From NCBI GenBank assembly GCA_965223215.1, contig CBDCVZ010000010.1:6386001-6450000 (forward strand): a stretch of DNA of 64,000 nt. The letters are read 5' to 3'. Each line of letters begins with the position of its first letter. The first letter of the stretch is position 1. The stretch comes from JABDMH01 sp965223215 (lineage in GTDB: Bacteria; Bacteroidota; Bacteroidia; Chitinophagales; Saprospiraceae). Under the pieces are notes generated by a model. It was given only the letters and a program-made list of their open reading frames with translations. It made no database searches and had not been told where the DNA came from. The position numbers and the translations under genes were made by a program. Of the stretch, positions 33,674 to 44,100 are shown one piece after another.

Positions 33674-34707
33674 AGCTGTATTATTAATTGAGCGGTGTAA
33701 ATCATGCCCTTCCTACTTGTCTGAAGCCGGTATCGGTCTGGGTACAATAAATCCAATCTTCGCCGCAAATTTTTTAGACCAATGCCGTTGGTAGATGCAC
33801 TACTTCCTCCTTGATTCCGGGGAATATTGTTTTCTACCCTAAAATGGATATTTTCATCATGATAAGTTAATTCAATGGAGACCTTGCTCTGCTGAATAGA
33901 TTCCTGAGCACCGTGTTTGAAAGCATTTTCTACTAAGGGCATAAAAAGCAATGGTGCAATCTCCATGGTCAGATCTACTTGGGGATCAACCTCCCATTCA
34001 ACTTGTAGCCGGGTGCCATATCTTTCTCTTTCGAGTGCGATAAAGTCTTCAACCAACTTGAGCTCTTTACTGAGCATCGTCTTGTCGACCGACGATTCAT
34101 AGAGTGAATAACTAAGTAGATCTGAAAGCTGAAGCAATAGCTGTGGTACCTTCTTTGAGCGCTCCAGAGATAGCCCGTATAGGTTATTTAAGGTATTGAA
34201 AAGAAAGTGAGGATTAATTTGTGATCTCAGATAGTTTAATTCTGCTTCTCTTTTTTCTAAGGCCAATTGCTTTGATTTATTCTTTTGTGCATACCAGTCA
34301 AAGAAGAACTTAATGGCAGTAGAAAATGCAACCGGTGTCGAGATCACCACCAACACCTGTACAATGCGGTACCAGAGTAGTGGTTGGGGTGGACCGGCCT
34401 TAGCAACCCATTCTGGAAAAAAAGTCGGATACGCCCAATAGAGTGTGAAATATCGTTGGGCAATGGTCAAAGCCAAAATCAGCAGGGATAGTAGTGCGAG
34501 GTACTGAATTTTCTTATTCTCATAGAGAACCTTTGGGATCAGTATGAACCAATTGATGTATACGGCAATTAAACGAGCAGGGAGGAATAGCATTTCGTAG
34601 ATAATCGCCTGCTTAAAATTATTCTCATATCCCCAGTCTGAAATAGCATAGGCCATGACAATGACCAACCAAAAGGTAATGTGACCGAGGAGTGCCTTAT
34701 ACCGCAT
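33670..34707 (-). CDS. LytS-type sensor histidine kinase
   Basis: The 345-residue kinase has four membrane helices in the first ~140 residues (LLGHITFWLVIVMAYAISDW, LLFLPARLIAVYINWFILIP, YLALLSLLILALTIAQRYF, VLVVISTPVAFSTAIKFF). A His_kinase domain follows with the phospho-acceptor His in NPHFLFNTLNNLYGLS and a HATPase domain with ENAFKHG and GIGLKNLRRRLDLLY. It has no extracellular sensor domain. It pairs with the downstream LytTR gene (4-bp overlap) and parallels the 5561-6643 kinase. Confidence 0.94.
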   Translation of the reverse strand: MRYKALLGHITFWLVIVMAYAISDWGYENNFKQAIIYEMLFLPARLIAVYINWFILIPKVLYENKKIQYLALLSLLILALTIAQRYFTLYWAYPTFFPEWVAKAGPPQPLLWYRIVQVLVVISTPVAFSTAIKFFFDWYAQKNKSKQLALEKREAELNYLRSQINPHFLFNTLNNLYGLSLERSKKVPQLLLQLSDLLSYSLYESSVDKTMLSKELKLVEDFIALERERYGTRLQVEWEVDPQVDLTMEIAPLLFMPLVENAFKHGAQESIQQSKVSIELTYHDENIHFRVENNIPRNQGGSSASTNGIGLKNLRRRLDLLYPDRYRLQTSRKGMIYTAQLIIQL

Positions 34708-35011
34708 AACTAAATATAATGGCTGCCGGCCAACCGTAAAATCTATTTATGTGAACACGGCTTTTTCTGCTGTCAATGCACATAAATCATAGACAGAGCC
34801 TTCAATGTATCCCCTTTTCGCTCGAAGGATGCCTAGTTGTAGTGATTCAACACATGGAAGGCCACAAAACAATCGGCTGGAAAAACAAGCTTGGATCAGC
34901 CGGCTCGCTTTCCTATACAAGGCCATCATTGTTGCTCTCCAGGTTGCTTAGATGGGCCGGAGTGGCCGCTGGGTGAGACCATGAGTCCCTAATTGATGTA
35001 AGGAATGACAT
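34708..35011. other. Intergenic, no gene seen
   Basis: About 300 bases between the LytS start and the end of the DUF4465 gene. The LytS promoter should be here. The open frames are not protein-like, and no terminator hairpin with a T-run is obvious. Confidence 0.5.
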
Positions 35012-35977
35012 TTAATTTTCTTTCACAAAGGTCAAGGAGGTATTTAAGCCGGGATGAAGCATCTGAAATTGGTAGATGCCTGTGATCAATTGAGATACTT
35101 CAATCGGTCGACTGGGATCGAATGCGCCTCGTTTAATGCAGGTACCAGTACTATTTACGATCCGATACTCCGCGTTACCCGAAAATCCTGTTTTTATTTT
35201 TATAAAATCTATACATGGATTTGGAAAAAGTGTAAGAGAAAATTCCGGTGCCTCACCAACGGAAGTTGTAGGTCCAGAGGTAATAATATTGTCTACACAA
35301 AAATAGGCAGGTGTATTCATTCCAAACATTCCCACATCGGTGGAGGAGAGTGACAGCCATAAACTGTCGACGGGGCCCAATTCGGACAAGTCTATTTTCG
35401 TCCAACGACTAACAATATAGTCTTCGCTGTTATCAGAAAACCTGTAGTCGGCCAAATAGAAATCAATACTGTCTTCCGAAATGATGCCATTGTAATACTT
35501 CTTGATGGTAAGCAAAAAGTAATCAGGATCGTCGCCATCGACACCACCAAAACGTTTAGCAAATGCATCCCCATCTCTCATGCTTAAGAAAGGGTAAGTG
35601 GCATTGGTTACCATCAGACTCTCAACAGGTTTGCCTAAAGCATCAGGTCGCAGATGAATGATGTTGGGCTCGAAGCTAAAGGACACGGCATAAGAGTCTG
35701 ACAAATCTGCACCAGCACCAGCGATGGCACTATACTGGTTCTGAAATCCTGGTGTTGAATCATCTCTTGCACTGGAAATAGCCCAGCCCATCCAACTGTC
35801 GAATTCCTCACTGTAATCATTCGGCAGTATGACCTGGCCACTCGCGAAACTTCCCAAAGCATTGCTTCCATTTAAAAAAGTGTCAAGCGGGAGGTCAAAA
35901 TTTTCAAAATCAGCCACTACTTGGCCGCCAAGTAAGGATGAATTAATGAGAAAAAGGGTCATCAATAAATATTTCAT
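35012..35977 (-). CDS. DUF4465 protein with T9SS sorting domain, B12-linked
   Basis: The ATG at 35977 gives 321 residues (an in-frame TTG 6 bp earlier is less likely). A signal peptide (about 1-18) precedes a DUF4465 beta-sandwich domain (about 20-240; ADFENFDLPLDTFLNGS, WMGWAISSARDDSTPGFQNQYSA split by short loops, DSLWLSLSSTDVGMFG). Residues ~250-321 are a type IX sorting domain (FPNPCIDFIKI, GIYQFQML). It follows the TonB receptor by 2 bp under a cobalamin riboswitch, which suggests a surface protein that helps capture corrinoids. Confidence 0.88.
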   Translation of the reverse strand: MKYLLMTLFLINSSLLGGQVVADFENFDLPLDTFLNGSNALGSFASGQVILPNDYSEEFDSWMGWAISSARDDSTPGFQNQYSAIAGAGADLSDSYAVSFSFEPNIIHLRPDALGKPVESLMVTNATYPFLSMRDGDAFAKRFGGVDGDDPDYFLLTIKKYYNGIISEDSIDFYLADYRFSDNSEDYIVSRWTKIDLSELGPVDSLWLSLSSTDVGMFGMNTPAYFCVDNIITSGPTTSVGEAPEFSLTLFPNPCIDFIKIKTGFSGNAEYRIVNSTGTCIKRGAFDPSRPIEVSQLITGIYQFQMLHPGLNTSLTFVKEN

Positions 35978-35979
35978 AG

Positions 35980-37857
35980 TCAAGAATTTTTAGATTTTTT
36001 TGGTTGAAATCGTATGCCTAATTGCCAATTAATACCTGGCATAGGTCGACGTTCAATAATTACGTACTCCTGATTCCATACATTATTTAACAGAAAATGG
36101 AAACTAAGCCCCTCGCTCCGGTGAGGCGCACAATTTATCCTGATACTTCCTAGGTCAAAAGCAGAAACTTTTTCTGCAATACCTTGAGTCATACCTGTGT
36201 AATTGTGCCGGTATGTTACTTTAAGATCCCGATAATTTATTCCAAGCTCGATTCCTGCCTGATGCACTGGTGTATAAATGAGCTGTGTCCCTTTTATTAT
36301 TTTTGGCATCTGGATACTTACCTCATTTGTGGAGCGTACAAACTGGTAATTTAGGCTGGTAAATACGCTGAACATTTTGAATGCAAAATGAGAAGACCAT
36401 CGGGTTTCCCAGCCGCGACTCCACACTTTGCCGATATTGTCTGGAGTCCAAAAAGCGTGGTCTGGATGTGGGTGCCATAAAATCCATTGCTGAATGACTC
36501 GATTAAAAACCGTGCTACGAATTTGAAATTTTGGCTCGTGATCTCCTACATGGGTTTGAACACTGAGTTCCTGGTTCCAACCATTTTCAGGAAGTAAATC
36601 TGGATTTCCACCAGGTTTCCAATATCGGTCATTCAGGGTGGGTAATCGATAATTTCTGGACACGTTTAATATGATTTCGGTGCCTTTACTCGCGTTAAAA
36701 ACCACCCCAATTTTTGGTAGCCATGGGGAGTAAGATCCGTCGATGATCTCCTGACGTATGGTTGGTTGCACCGTCCATAGCTCTCGCTGATACTGCAAGG
36801 AAACCAAGGCAGCCAATCGATCTTCATGGATCGAGCCGTCGTAATTTTCTGATCGAGCCGAGGTATGATTGAAAGTGGCTCCCACTACTGAGGAGAAATT
36901 GCGATTCCACCGGTGGGTCACTTCCAAATCCAATAATAAGTTGGAGAATCTGTTGTTGGCAGCTAGATGAATGGCTGCGTCATGGTAATCCTGATTTTCC
37001 CAAAAAAATCCCGAGCGCATGCTCCAAACACTTCGAGCGGCGGTGTGCTGCCAATGTAGCATCGATCGATGAAAGTTATCTGATTGATTGGCATCACTAC
37101 TTAATTGAGTTAGGGTAGGTGGAATGGAACGATGGCTCTCTTGAAACCAGTAGTAGATTTTGAGCTTATCTTTTCCAGAAACCTGCCAATCGAATTGTTG
37201 AAGTAGGTAATACTTATCGAAATCGGCGTTTGCCTGTGGCACCCTGATTTTTCGACGTAAATCAAAATAAGGAAAATCATTTTTTGAAGTCGCACCGGCA
37301 ATTTTTGTATTTGATTTGAACTGCCGGTATTTAAAGCCCAGGTTGAGGTTTCCCTGGTAAGCATTAAAACTACCGAGGTTAAGATGAGCCGCCACAGATT
37401 TTTCTTGCTCAGTTTCAACCTCATTATTTAAGGAGATGAATCCTGACACGGCACCGCTGCCCCATAAGGCGCTGCTCCCACCTCGAGTCACTGAAACTCT
37501 TTCAAAAGCATGAAGATCTATCTGAGAAAAATCTACCAATCCGAGCATGGGACTGGAGATGGGCAGACCATTCCAAAGGAGTAGTGTATGAGCAGCACTT
37601 CCTCCACGGAGACTAGGCGTTGAAACGCTGCCAGGACCATAGTTTTTGATATACAGGCCGGCTTCAGTGGCCAGAAAGCTTCCCAGATCTGTTGCGCCTA
37701 GTTGATGGAGGTCTCCACTTGACCATTGATTCTTCTGTAGTCCAATATCAGATGCTCTCGAAACCTCATTTACCAAGACCTGTTTAAGGAAGATGATGGT
37801 ATCCGCCACCTGCTGACCCTCTACCGTTAATAGGTACAGCAAATTGATCCCGATCAA
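35980..37857 (-). CDS. btuB: TonB-dependent receptor, BtuB-like (cobalamin uptake)
   Basis: This 625-residue outer-membrane receptor has a plug domain (about 45-135: LGSFLATEAGLYIKNYG, STPSLRGGSAAHTLLLWNG, VSVTRGGSSALWGSGAVSG) and a 22-strand barrel ending WQLGIRFQPKK. The only NTG start is TTG at 37857; an in-frame ATT at 37872 would give a better signal peptide (RNLFLIGINLLYLL), and no ATG or GTG is available upstream before the stop at 37920. The cobalamin riboswitch lies about 140 bp upstream on the same strand, so the substrate is almost certainly a corrinoid. DUF4465 follows immediately. Confidence 0.92.
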   Translation of the reverse strand: MIGINLLYLLTVEGQQVADTIIFLKQVLVNEVSRASDIGLQKNQWSSGDLHQLGATDLGSFLATEAGLYIKNYGPGSVSTPSLRGGSAAHTLLLWNGLPISSPMLGLVDFSQIDLHAFERVSVTRGGSSALWGSGAVSGFISLNNEVETEQEKSVAAHLNLGSFNAYQGNLNLGFKYRQFKSNTKIAGATSKNDFPYFDLRRKIRVPQANADFDKYYLLQQFDWQVSGKDKLKIYYWFQESHRSIPPTLTQLSSDANQSDNFHRSMLHWQHTAARSVWSMRSGFFWENQDYHDAAIHLAANNRFSNLLLDLEVTHRWNRNFSSVVGATFNHTSARSENYDGSIHEDRLAALVSLQYQRELWTVQPTIRQEIIDGSYSPWLPKIGVVFNASKGTEIILNVSRNYRLPTLNDRYWKPGGNPDLLPENGWNQELSVQTHVGDHEPKFQIRSTVFNRVIQQWILWHPHPDHAFWTPDNIGKVWSRGWETRWSSHFAFKMFSVFTSLNYQFVRSTNEVSIQMPKIIKGTQLIYTPVHQAGIELGINYRDLKVTYRHNYTGMTQGIAEKVSAFDLGSIRINCAPHRSEGLSFHFLLNNVWNQEYVIIERRPMPGINWQLGIRFQPKKSKNS

Positions 37858-38004
37858 GAATAGGTTTCTAATCGTATTAGTATTGTAGACGAACGGAGAA
37901 AGGCGGAGAAGTAAAGGCTAAAGATGGATCTCTTGTAGAGACCTGCTTCCATCACCAGGTACACTTGACTTTTCCTCCGAAAGCCCTAATGAACAAAAGG
38001 TATG

Positions 38005-38175
38005 AGACGGCAGGTCTTCTGGCTCGTTTCATTTCTAAGCGCCTTCCCATGAAATCACAGTGGCCAATGCCTAGAAAACTTGTTTAGAAACTTACAGCAG
38101 CGGGGACTGCTCCGGATTTTCACCGGATTCCCTTTTAAGATGATGGCATTCCATTCGTCACCAACTCACACCTCA
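38005..38175 (-). promoter_or_regulatory. Cobalamin riboswitch
   Basis: On the minus strand the region starts with GGTGTGAG (38172-38165), contains the core with GCCACTGTGATTTCATGGGAAGG (split here by its own loops), and ends with the B12 box AGCCAGAAGACCTGCC (38024-38009). These elements in this order are the cobalamin aptamer. It precedes the BtuB-like receptor and should repress it when cobalamin is plentiful. Confidence 0.95.
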
Positions 38176-38354
38176 AATTTAGTCAATTTGTTTTGAAAAC
38201 AAATGATGTCAATTCCTTTAAAACCAAGATCAGACTTTCAGTTTCAGAAAATGGAGCCATCGTTGAAGATCGTTTGGACTCATTAGGGAGAGATAAATCG
38301 GACTGTGAACAAAATTGGCGTTTTGCATACATTTAGGGATCGAAAAAGCGTACC

Positions 38355-39182
38355 ATGATCTTTGAGCATGACCCTATTTCAGGACCCCTGACGTCATATG
38401 TGGAAACCATCATCTACTTTAAGGACTTTCAACCTGAACACTCCAAGGAGCGTGTGATCCCAACGGGTCATGTGTTTTTAATCTTCGAACTTGATGGTTT
38501 TGAGAGGCAAGTTTTTGATCCTAAAACACTCCAACCCCTTCATACCTTTACCAAGGTATGGATCTCGGGTATGCATCGGCATTTCTTAACCATATCAGCA
38601 CACGCTGACTCAGAGATGCTTGCGATACAATTTAAACCCGATGGCGCTTTTCCATTTTTTCATAAACCCATCTCAGATCTCAATGAGAAAATCGTCGCGG
38701 CCGAGCTCATATTCGGCGATTCAATTTTGAGTTTACGGGAGAAAGTTTTGTCGGCCAATGGCTATGCTGATAAGTTTGCGGTAGTCCGACAATACCTTCA
38801 GCAGCGCTTTGATGAAAAAAGGGTGCCTCCCGTTGAGCTAAGAAATTTTATTACAGAAATAATTAAACATCCCTTGCAGCCACTTCATAACGTTATGCAG
38901 AGTTATCCACACTCTGCACAATACCTCCTGCGTCAATTTAAAAAGTATGTTGGCCTGCGGCCCAAGTATCTGCTGAGAATCCTGAGATTTAACCAAATGA
39001 TGAAGCAGATCAGCAATCGAGAAGAACTGGTCTGGACAGATGTCGCCTATCAAAATGGATTCTTCGACCAATCTCACTTTATTAAAGAATTTAAACACTT
39101 TTCCGGTTTCAATCCCAAAGAATTTATGGAGCAGAATTTTCATCGGGAATCTGTCAATTTTTTCCCCTTAGATGGACAGTAA
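38355..39182 (+). CDS. AraC-family transcriptional regulator
   Basis: The 275-residue protein has an N-terminal DUF6597-like sensing domain (about 5-150; EHDPISGPLTSYVETIIYFKDF, PTGHVFLIFELDG, ISGMHRHFLTISAHADSEM, IQFKPDGAFPFF) and a C-terminal pair of HTH motifs (about 170-270; SAQYLLRQFKKYVGLRPKYLLRILRFNQM, WTDVAYQNGFFDQSHFIKEFKHFSGFNPKEF). It stands alone, divergent from the B12 riboswitch. Its ligand and targets are unknown. Confidence 0.93.
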   Translation: MIFEHDPISGPLTSYVETIIYFKDFQPEHSKERVIPTGHVFLIFELDGFERQVFDPKTLQPLHTFTKVWISGMHRHFLTISAHADSEMLAIQFKPDGAFPFFHKPISDLNEKIVAAELIFGDSILSLREKVLSANGYADKFAVVRQYLQQRFDEKRVPPVELRNFITEIIKHPLQPLHNVMQSYPHSAQYLLRQFKKYVGLRPKYLLRILRFNQMMKQISNREELVWTDVAYQNGFFDQSHFIKEFKHFSGFNPKEFMEQNFHRESVNFFPLDGQ

Positions 39183-39499
39183 CTGTTCGTAATCCTAGGA
39201 TTTTAAATTTGACCTAACGGAAAAAAAGTGGAATTGAAAAAGAACTTTGTACTGCTGCTAAGCTATCCTAAGGGGGCAGTTTCATTTTTTACAATGAAGC
39301 CCGAGGTTCCTTTGCTATCATTGCATTTAGGCTTTTGGGGATGGACTAGGCATCGACCTAATGAGTTGTTGGGCATGACAATTGTGCACTGACCTAATGG
39401 CCCGATCAAGTCAGTGGGTTTTGAGGTATTGAATAATGAGGTTACTGGTTGCTAAAGACGTTGATTGTTACCCTTTTAATTTAGTTAGTGTTTGAAAAT
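39183..39499. other. Intergenic, no gene seen
   Basis: About 315 bases between the AraC gene and the DUF4287 gene. I see no protein-like frame, repeat or terminator here; it presumably holds the promoter of the next gene. Confidence 0.5.
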
Positions 39500-40033
39500 A
39501 TGGAAAAAGGCCTCTTTGAAAGAACAGGGAAAGATTTAAAATATTGGATAAATATTGTTAAGGCCGCGGGGCTGGAAAAGCATGCTGAGATGATTCAATT
39601 TTTGAAATCTGAACATGGCTTTACTCATGGCTATGCCAATTTTGTGGCATTAAAGGCCCGTAACAGTGATGCTGCATCTCACGATCCTACCGAGTTGATC
39701 AAAAACCAATATGCCAAGGGTAAGGAAGGTCTAAAGTCAATCTATGAAGCGATCGTTGCGACAGTCAAGAAATTCGGTTCGGATGTCACGGTTACACCTA
39801 AGAAGAACAGTGTTAGCTTAATCAGGAAAAAGCAATTTGCATTGATCAAACCAGCTACCAAAACACGAATTGATTTAGGATTGAAATTAAAGGGAAAACC
39901 CATCACTGAACGACTGGAGACATCGGGACCTTTTGGAACCATGTGTACGCATCGCGTCCGTATTATAAAAATAGAGGAAGTAGATGAAGAGTTGATCGCC
40001 TGGTTAAAAGAAGCATATCAGGCAGCTGGATAG
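39500..40033 (+). CDS. DUF4287/DUF5655-domain protein
   Basis: With the ATG at 39500 (preferred over GTG at 39488) the protein has 177 residues. Residues 1-65 match the DUF4287 helical domain (ERTGKDLKYWINIVKAAGLEKHAEMI, HGFTHGYANFVAL). Residues ~75-175 match DUF5655 (YEAIVATVKKFGSDVTVTPKKNSVSLIRKKQFALI, RIDLGLKLKG, HRVRI, LIAWLKEAYQAAG), a YdhG-like fold. It is a common stand-alone cytoplasmic protein of unknown role. Confidence 0.88.
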   Translation: MEKGLFERTGKDLKYWINIVKAAGLEKHAEMIQFLKSEHGFTHGYANFVALKARNSDAASHDPTELIKNQYAKGKEGLKSIYEAIVATVKKFGSDVTVTPKKNSVSLIRKKQFALIKPATKTRIDLGLKLKGKPITERLETSGPFGTMCTHRVRIIKIEEVDEELIAWLKEAYQAAG

Positions 40034-40044
40034 TCATCCAAACT

Positions 40045-40401
40045 TCAGTGATCTTTTAGGTACCAAATTAATATTGCCAACAATAAATTCTTCACGAAGT
40101 GAAGGAGTTCGATCAATTGATCTACTCCTGTTGTTTTTGCCCAAAATTTATGTAGAATGACACTGGAGAGTACCAAGAATAGGCAAAGACCGTAAAAGCC
40201 ATAAGCCTCATAGGCCTCAAAGAATAGGGCTGCACTACTTACAATCAGCAGGGCTCCACTCATCTTCACGGCGACCTGTGCATTCAGTAGTCCACCTTCC
40301 ACCGCATAGCGCTCAAGTATCCTTCCGTAGAAAAAGTGCAATAAACCCAAGGATCCAAAAACTGCGGCTATGATAATACGCAATGTTTGCTCTGAGATCA
40401 T
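40045..40401 (-). CDS. DoxX-like four-helix membrane protein
   Basis: The 118-residue protein has four membrane helices (about 7-24, 44-62, 67-85, 100-114) with the DoxX-type pattern: RIIIAAVFGSLGLLHFFYG in helix 1, an amphipathic VKMSGALLIVSSAALFFE helix and a loop AYGFYGLCLF before KFWAK and ELLHFVKNLLLA. Small DoxX/DoxD-like proteins are inner-membrane proteins linked to redox or electron transfer in some systems. It is convergent with the DUF4287 gene (11 bp apart). Confidence 0.75.
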   Translation of the reverse strand: MISEQTLRIIIAAVFGSLGLLHFFYGRILERYAVEGGLLNAQVAVKMSGALLIVSSAALFFEAYEAYGFYGLCLFLVLSSVILHKFWAKTTGVDQLIELLHFVKNLLLAILIWYLKDH

Positions 40402-40497
40402 AAGTCAAAGGTAGCGATCGGTCTGATTTCTCTAGCCAAAGCCGTGACATATTTTGAACCTTAATATTGGTCAAGGTTCGATTGTGCAAGAAGATGG

Positions 40498-41094
40498 ATG
40501 GTGGTTTTTACGGGCCAAACAACATGGTGGCATGTTAATGAATATCTTTACCAAAGAAACTGGAGTATGCCCATTCAGAAGTCCCTCATTCATCAACTGG
40601 CCTCCATTGCCCTTTTACCGGTGGTAGTAGTGGTCGTGGTCCCCCTGCTGCTTTTATGGTGGTTGCCCCAATGGAATTTAAGCTATTTGTTGGGTGCAGC
40701 AAGTGAGGTCTTATTTGGCATTGGGTTATTATCGTTTCTCATGTCAATGGCTTTTTATGTCTCCACTGTGATCTTATTTGTGCGAGTCAGTCAAGGTTTG
40801 CTACCACCACGGGATCCCTTCAAAAAACTCGTCGTTCGAAGCTATTATCGACATACTCGCAATCCCATGATTTTGGGTGTATTAAGTCTTTTATTGTCCC
40901 TAGCGCTCATTTTCGATTCTGTACTCCTATTGGGATGGTGTGCTTGCTTTTTTATGGCGTGCCATATCTTTCTTAGTGCGAGGCAAGAACCAGATTTGTT
41001 GAATCGATTCGGAGGGGAATATGAAATCTATCAAGAACATGTACCCAGATGGTGGCCTCGACGAAGTGGATGGCGACCTGAGGACCAGTCTTAA
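40498..41094 (+). CDS. Isoprenylcysteine carboxyl methyltransferase-like membrane protein
   Basis: This protein of up to 198 residues has four hydrophobic segments and the C-terminal ICMT/PEMT signature: SYYRHTRNPMILGVLSLLLSLAL, a final helix and QEPDLLNRFGGEYEIYQEHVPRWWPR, where the RHTRNP and E-x-x-L...F-G-x-x-Y elements bind SAM and the lipid substrate. The start is uncertain; a second ATG at 40570 (MPIQKSLIHQ) begins closer to the first helix. Family members methylate lipids or prenylated groups; the substrate here is unknown. Confidence 0.83.
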   Translation: MVVFTGQTTWWHVNEYLYQRNWSMPIQKSLIHQLASIALLPVVVVVVVPLLLLWWLPQWNLSYLLGAASEVLFGIGLLSFLMSMAFYVSTVILFVRVSQGLLPPRDPFKKLVVRSYYRHTRNPMILGVLSLLLSLALIFDSVLLLGWCACFFMACHIFLSARQEPDLLNRFGGEYEIYQEHVPRWWPRRSGWRPEDQS

Positions 41095-41187
41095 ACTCAC
41101 TGTCCTAGTAGAGACCACTATTGGTGGCACCGTTGGTTATTGATCCATTTACTTTGCCGCAAGCCTTATTTTAGATATTTTGATCCA

Positions 41188-44100
41188 ATGATGAGGAATA
41201 TTTTCGTTCTGCCTCCCTTGCTGTTTCTGCTGTCATGTGGTCCTTCCACTGACCAGATGAAAATCAGTCAGGAAGCTGCCCAGCACTTAGATGTCAAGCA
41301 ACACCAACAGAATTGCATTGCTCTGATCGGTGGTACCATGATTGCACAAATGGAAGACTACGGATACTTTGAATCTATGGCCACAAGATATTTTACGGGC
41401 ATCGACATCAAATTTAGAAACCTCGGATGGCCTGCCGACGACGTATTTGGACTGGCGAGATCCCAGTTCGGTTCAGCACAAAATACAAGGTCGTGGAAGC
41501 CTCCTACCGCAGAAGAGGGTTTTGGATCAAAGGTCTTGATGGAACATATTTTGGAAGCATCACCCACCGCATTGTTAATAGGCTATGGCGCCGAATTGGC
41601 GTATGAAGAAGACGAAGGTGCTCTGGAAATATTTAAGGCAGGATATCGAACGCTTCTAAATTTTACGGATTCACTTCAGATAAAAACCATTCTTTTAGCT
41701 CCGGTACAGCAAGAAATTGGATTTATCGATGAAGACCAACTTGAACTTAGAAATAACCGATTGCGTAAGGTAAGAGACTTTATTGAGGTGCAGGCGGTTG
41801 AGAGAAAATTATTATTTGTTGATTTATTTTCAGATTTAATTACCGCCCCCAAGGAGCGTAAGTACACCTCTAATGGCTTCCAACTCAACGCTAAAGGTCA
41901 CCATAAACTGGCTCAATTACTGACCGAGAAATTAGACATCAGCTTACCAGTTCCAACACTTGCATCAGTTGATTCCCTGGGCTCTCCGAAAATGGATGGC
42001 TTAGGAAGGGTAGCGCAGTGGCGAGAAACCGTACGTGGATATAGTTTTGATTATACCGGCGACCGGCTTCAAGATCTGGGCAAGATCTTATGTCCAGGGC
42101 CTTTTGCTGTTCGAATTGACGGAGTCGTGGTTGCCAAGGGAGCAGATTCACTTCGGTTTTATATCCCAAATGATTCGACACAATTACAGAATCTCAATCG
42201 ACAAATCATTGCTAAAAATAAACTTCACAGGTATCGACTCAGGCCAATGAATGAGGCTTACATTTATTTATTTCGTCGTCACGAAATGGGACACTTGGCC
42301 TATGAGATGGATGATTTTGCTGCTTTAGTAGCAGAGGCGGAATATGAGATCAAACACCTTTTGCAACCACAAAAACGCCGAGTTGAGATCGAATTAATTC
42401 GTGCCTGGAAACCACCACGGAATTATCCAGAACATGAAGTTCCCGCCAATGTACCAACTCCAAATATTGAGGCGGAAATAGATGCTTTTACATTGTCACC
42501 GGGTCTCCAGATCAATGCCTTTGCAACCGACCCAATGATTGCGAACCCAATTCATATCTCATGGGACACCCGAGGACGGGCCTGGGTAGCCACCAGCAGC
42601 ACGTACCCCCACATCGTTCCCGGCAGGGAACCCAATGACCGCATTGTGATCTTAGAAGATATAGATAAAGATGGCCAGGCGGATAAGTCAACGGTATTTG
42701 CCGAGGGACTATTGGTTCCGCAATCCGTGATGCCAGCGAATGACGGTGCTTATGTGACGAGTTCAACCGAATTCTTATTCTTGCGAGATACCAATGGAGA
42801 TGATCGGGCTGATGAGCGAATTGTTCTGTTCGATGGTTTTGGTAATGCCGATGTGCATCATATGATTCATGGGCTGCGCTGGGCTCCTTGGGGCGATCTA
42901 CATTTCGCACAATCTATTTACATAAATACCTTTGTTGAAACAGCCTACGGAATAAGAAAATTGAATGGCTCCGGTATTTGGAAATTTAGACCAGAAACTC
43001 AGACACTTGATATTTTCTCTCGTGGATTGATAAACCCGTGGGGCCATACCTTTGATGAATGGGGGCAAGCTTTTGCCACCGATGGAGCCGGTTTTTCCGG
43101 CATCAGTTATCTTTTTCCGGAATCAGCTCATGCCACCGCGGTTGGCGCCGCGAGAGTACTTGAGGGTTTAAATTCGGGCAAGCCAAAAAATACCGGTGTT
43201 GAAGTAATCTATAGTCGTCAGCTACCCAGGCATTGGCAAGGCAGTATGGTGACTAACGATTTTCGCGCCAATCGAACGGTGCGATATCAAGTGACGCTCA
43301 ATGATGGGCAATATAGCTCAAGAGAGGTTGAGACGATTGCCCACTCTGAACACCGATCCTATCGACCCGTCGATGCCAAAATCGGTCCCGATGGCGGACT
43401 GTATATCGTAGATTGGTACAATCCCATCATCGATCATGGAGAGGTAGACTTTCACCATCCGGTAAGGGATAAATCGCACGGTCGAATTTGGCGCATTACT
43501 AACCAAGACAAACGAGTGCTCTCCCCCGTAAATTTCCAAGCCCAGTCCGTTGAACATTTGCTAGATCTGTTGAAATCACCAGAACAATTTACTCGAGGGC
43601 AGGCCAATCGAGCTCTAGTGGAGAGAAATTGTCCACCCAAACTAGTGAGCGACTGGATCAGCGCATTATCACCCCATTCAAATAATTTTGAGCAGACCCG
43701 TTTGGAGGGACTCTGGCTATTGACTGCCTTAAATCACTCAGATCTAGATTTGCTAAGGCAGATCCTAAATTCTGTCAATCCCAGAGCTAGATCTGCAGCA
43801 GTCAGGATCCTTGCACATTGGAAATTACAGTCGTCGGAGTTTGAAATTCTCAGGAATTTGATTCGGGATGAAAATGCACAGGTAAGATTAGAAACAGTTA
43901 ATGCATTACGTGAACATGGCACCAAAGAAGCCATCGAGCTAGGGCTGTCCGTCATGGATTTGCCAATGGATGAAAACCTGGAATTCGCCACTTGGTTGCT
44001 GGCTAAAAATACGCAAGATCAATGGTTATCCATCATTGAACACGATTCGGATGGCTTCTTGAAAGATCCGAACCAGCGGATGTTTGCCCTTCTTGCCAGC

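Noticed and set aside
42512..42910. Minus-strand 132-residue frame inside the large redox lipoprotein gene
   Set aside because: His/Arg-rich antisense shadow of the propeller coding region.
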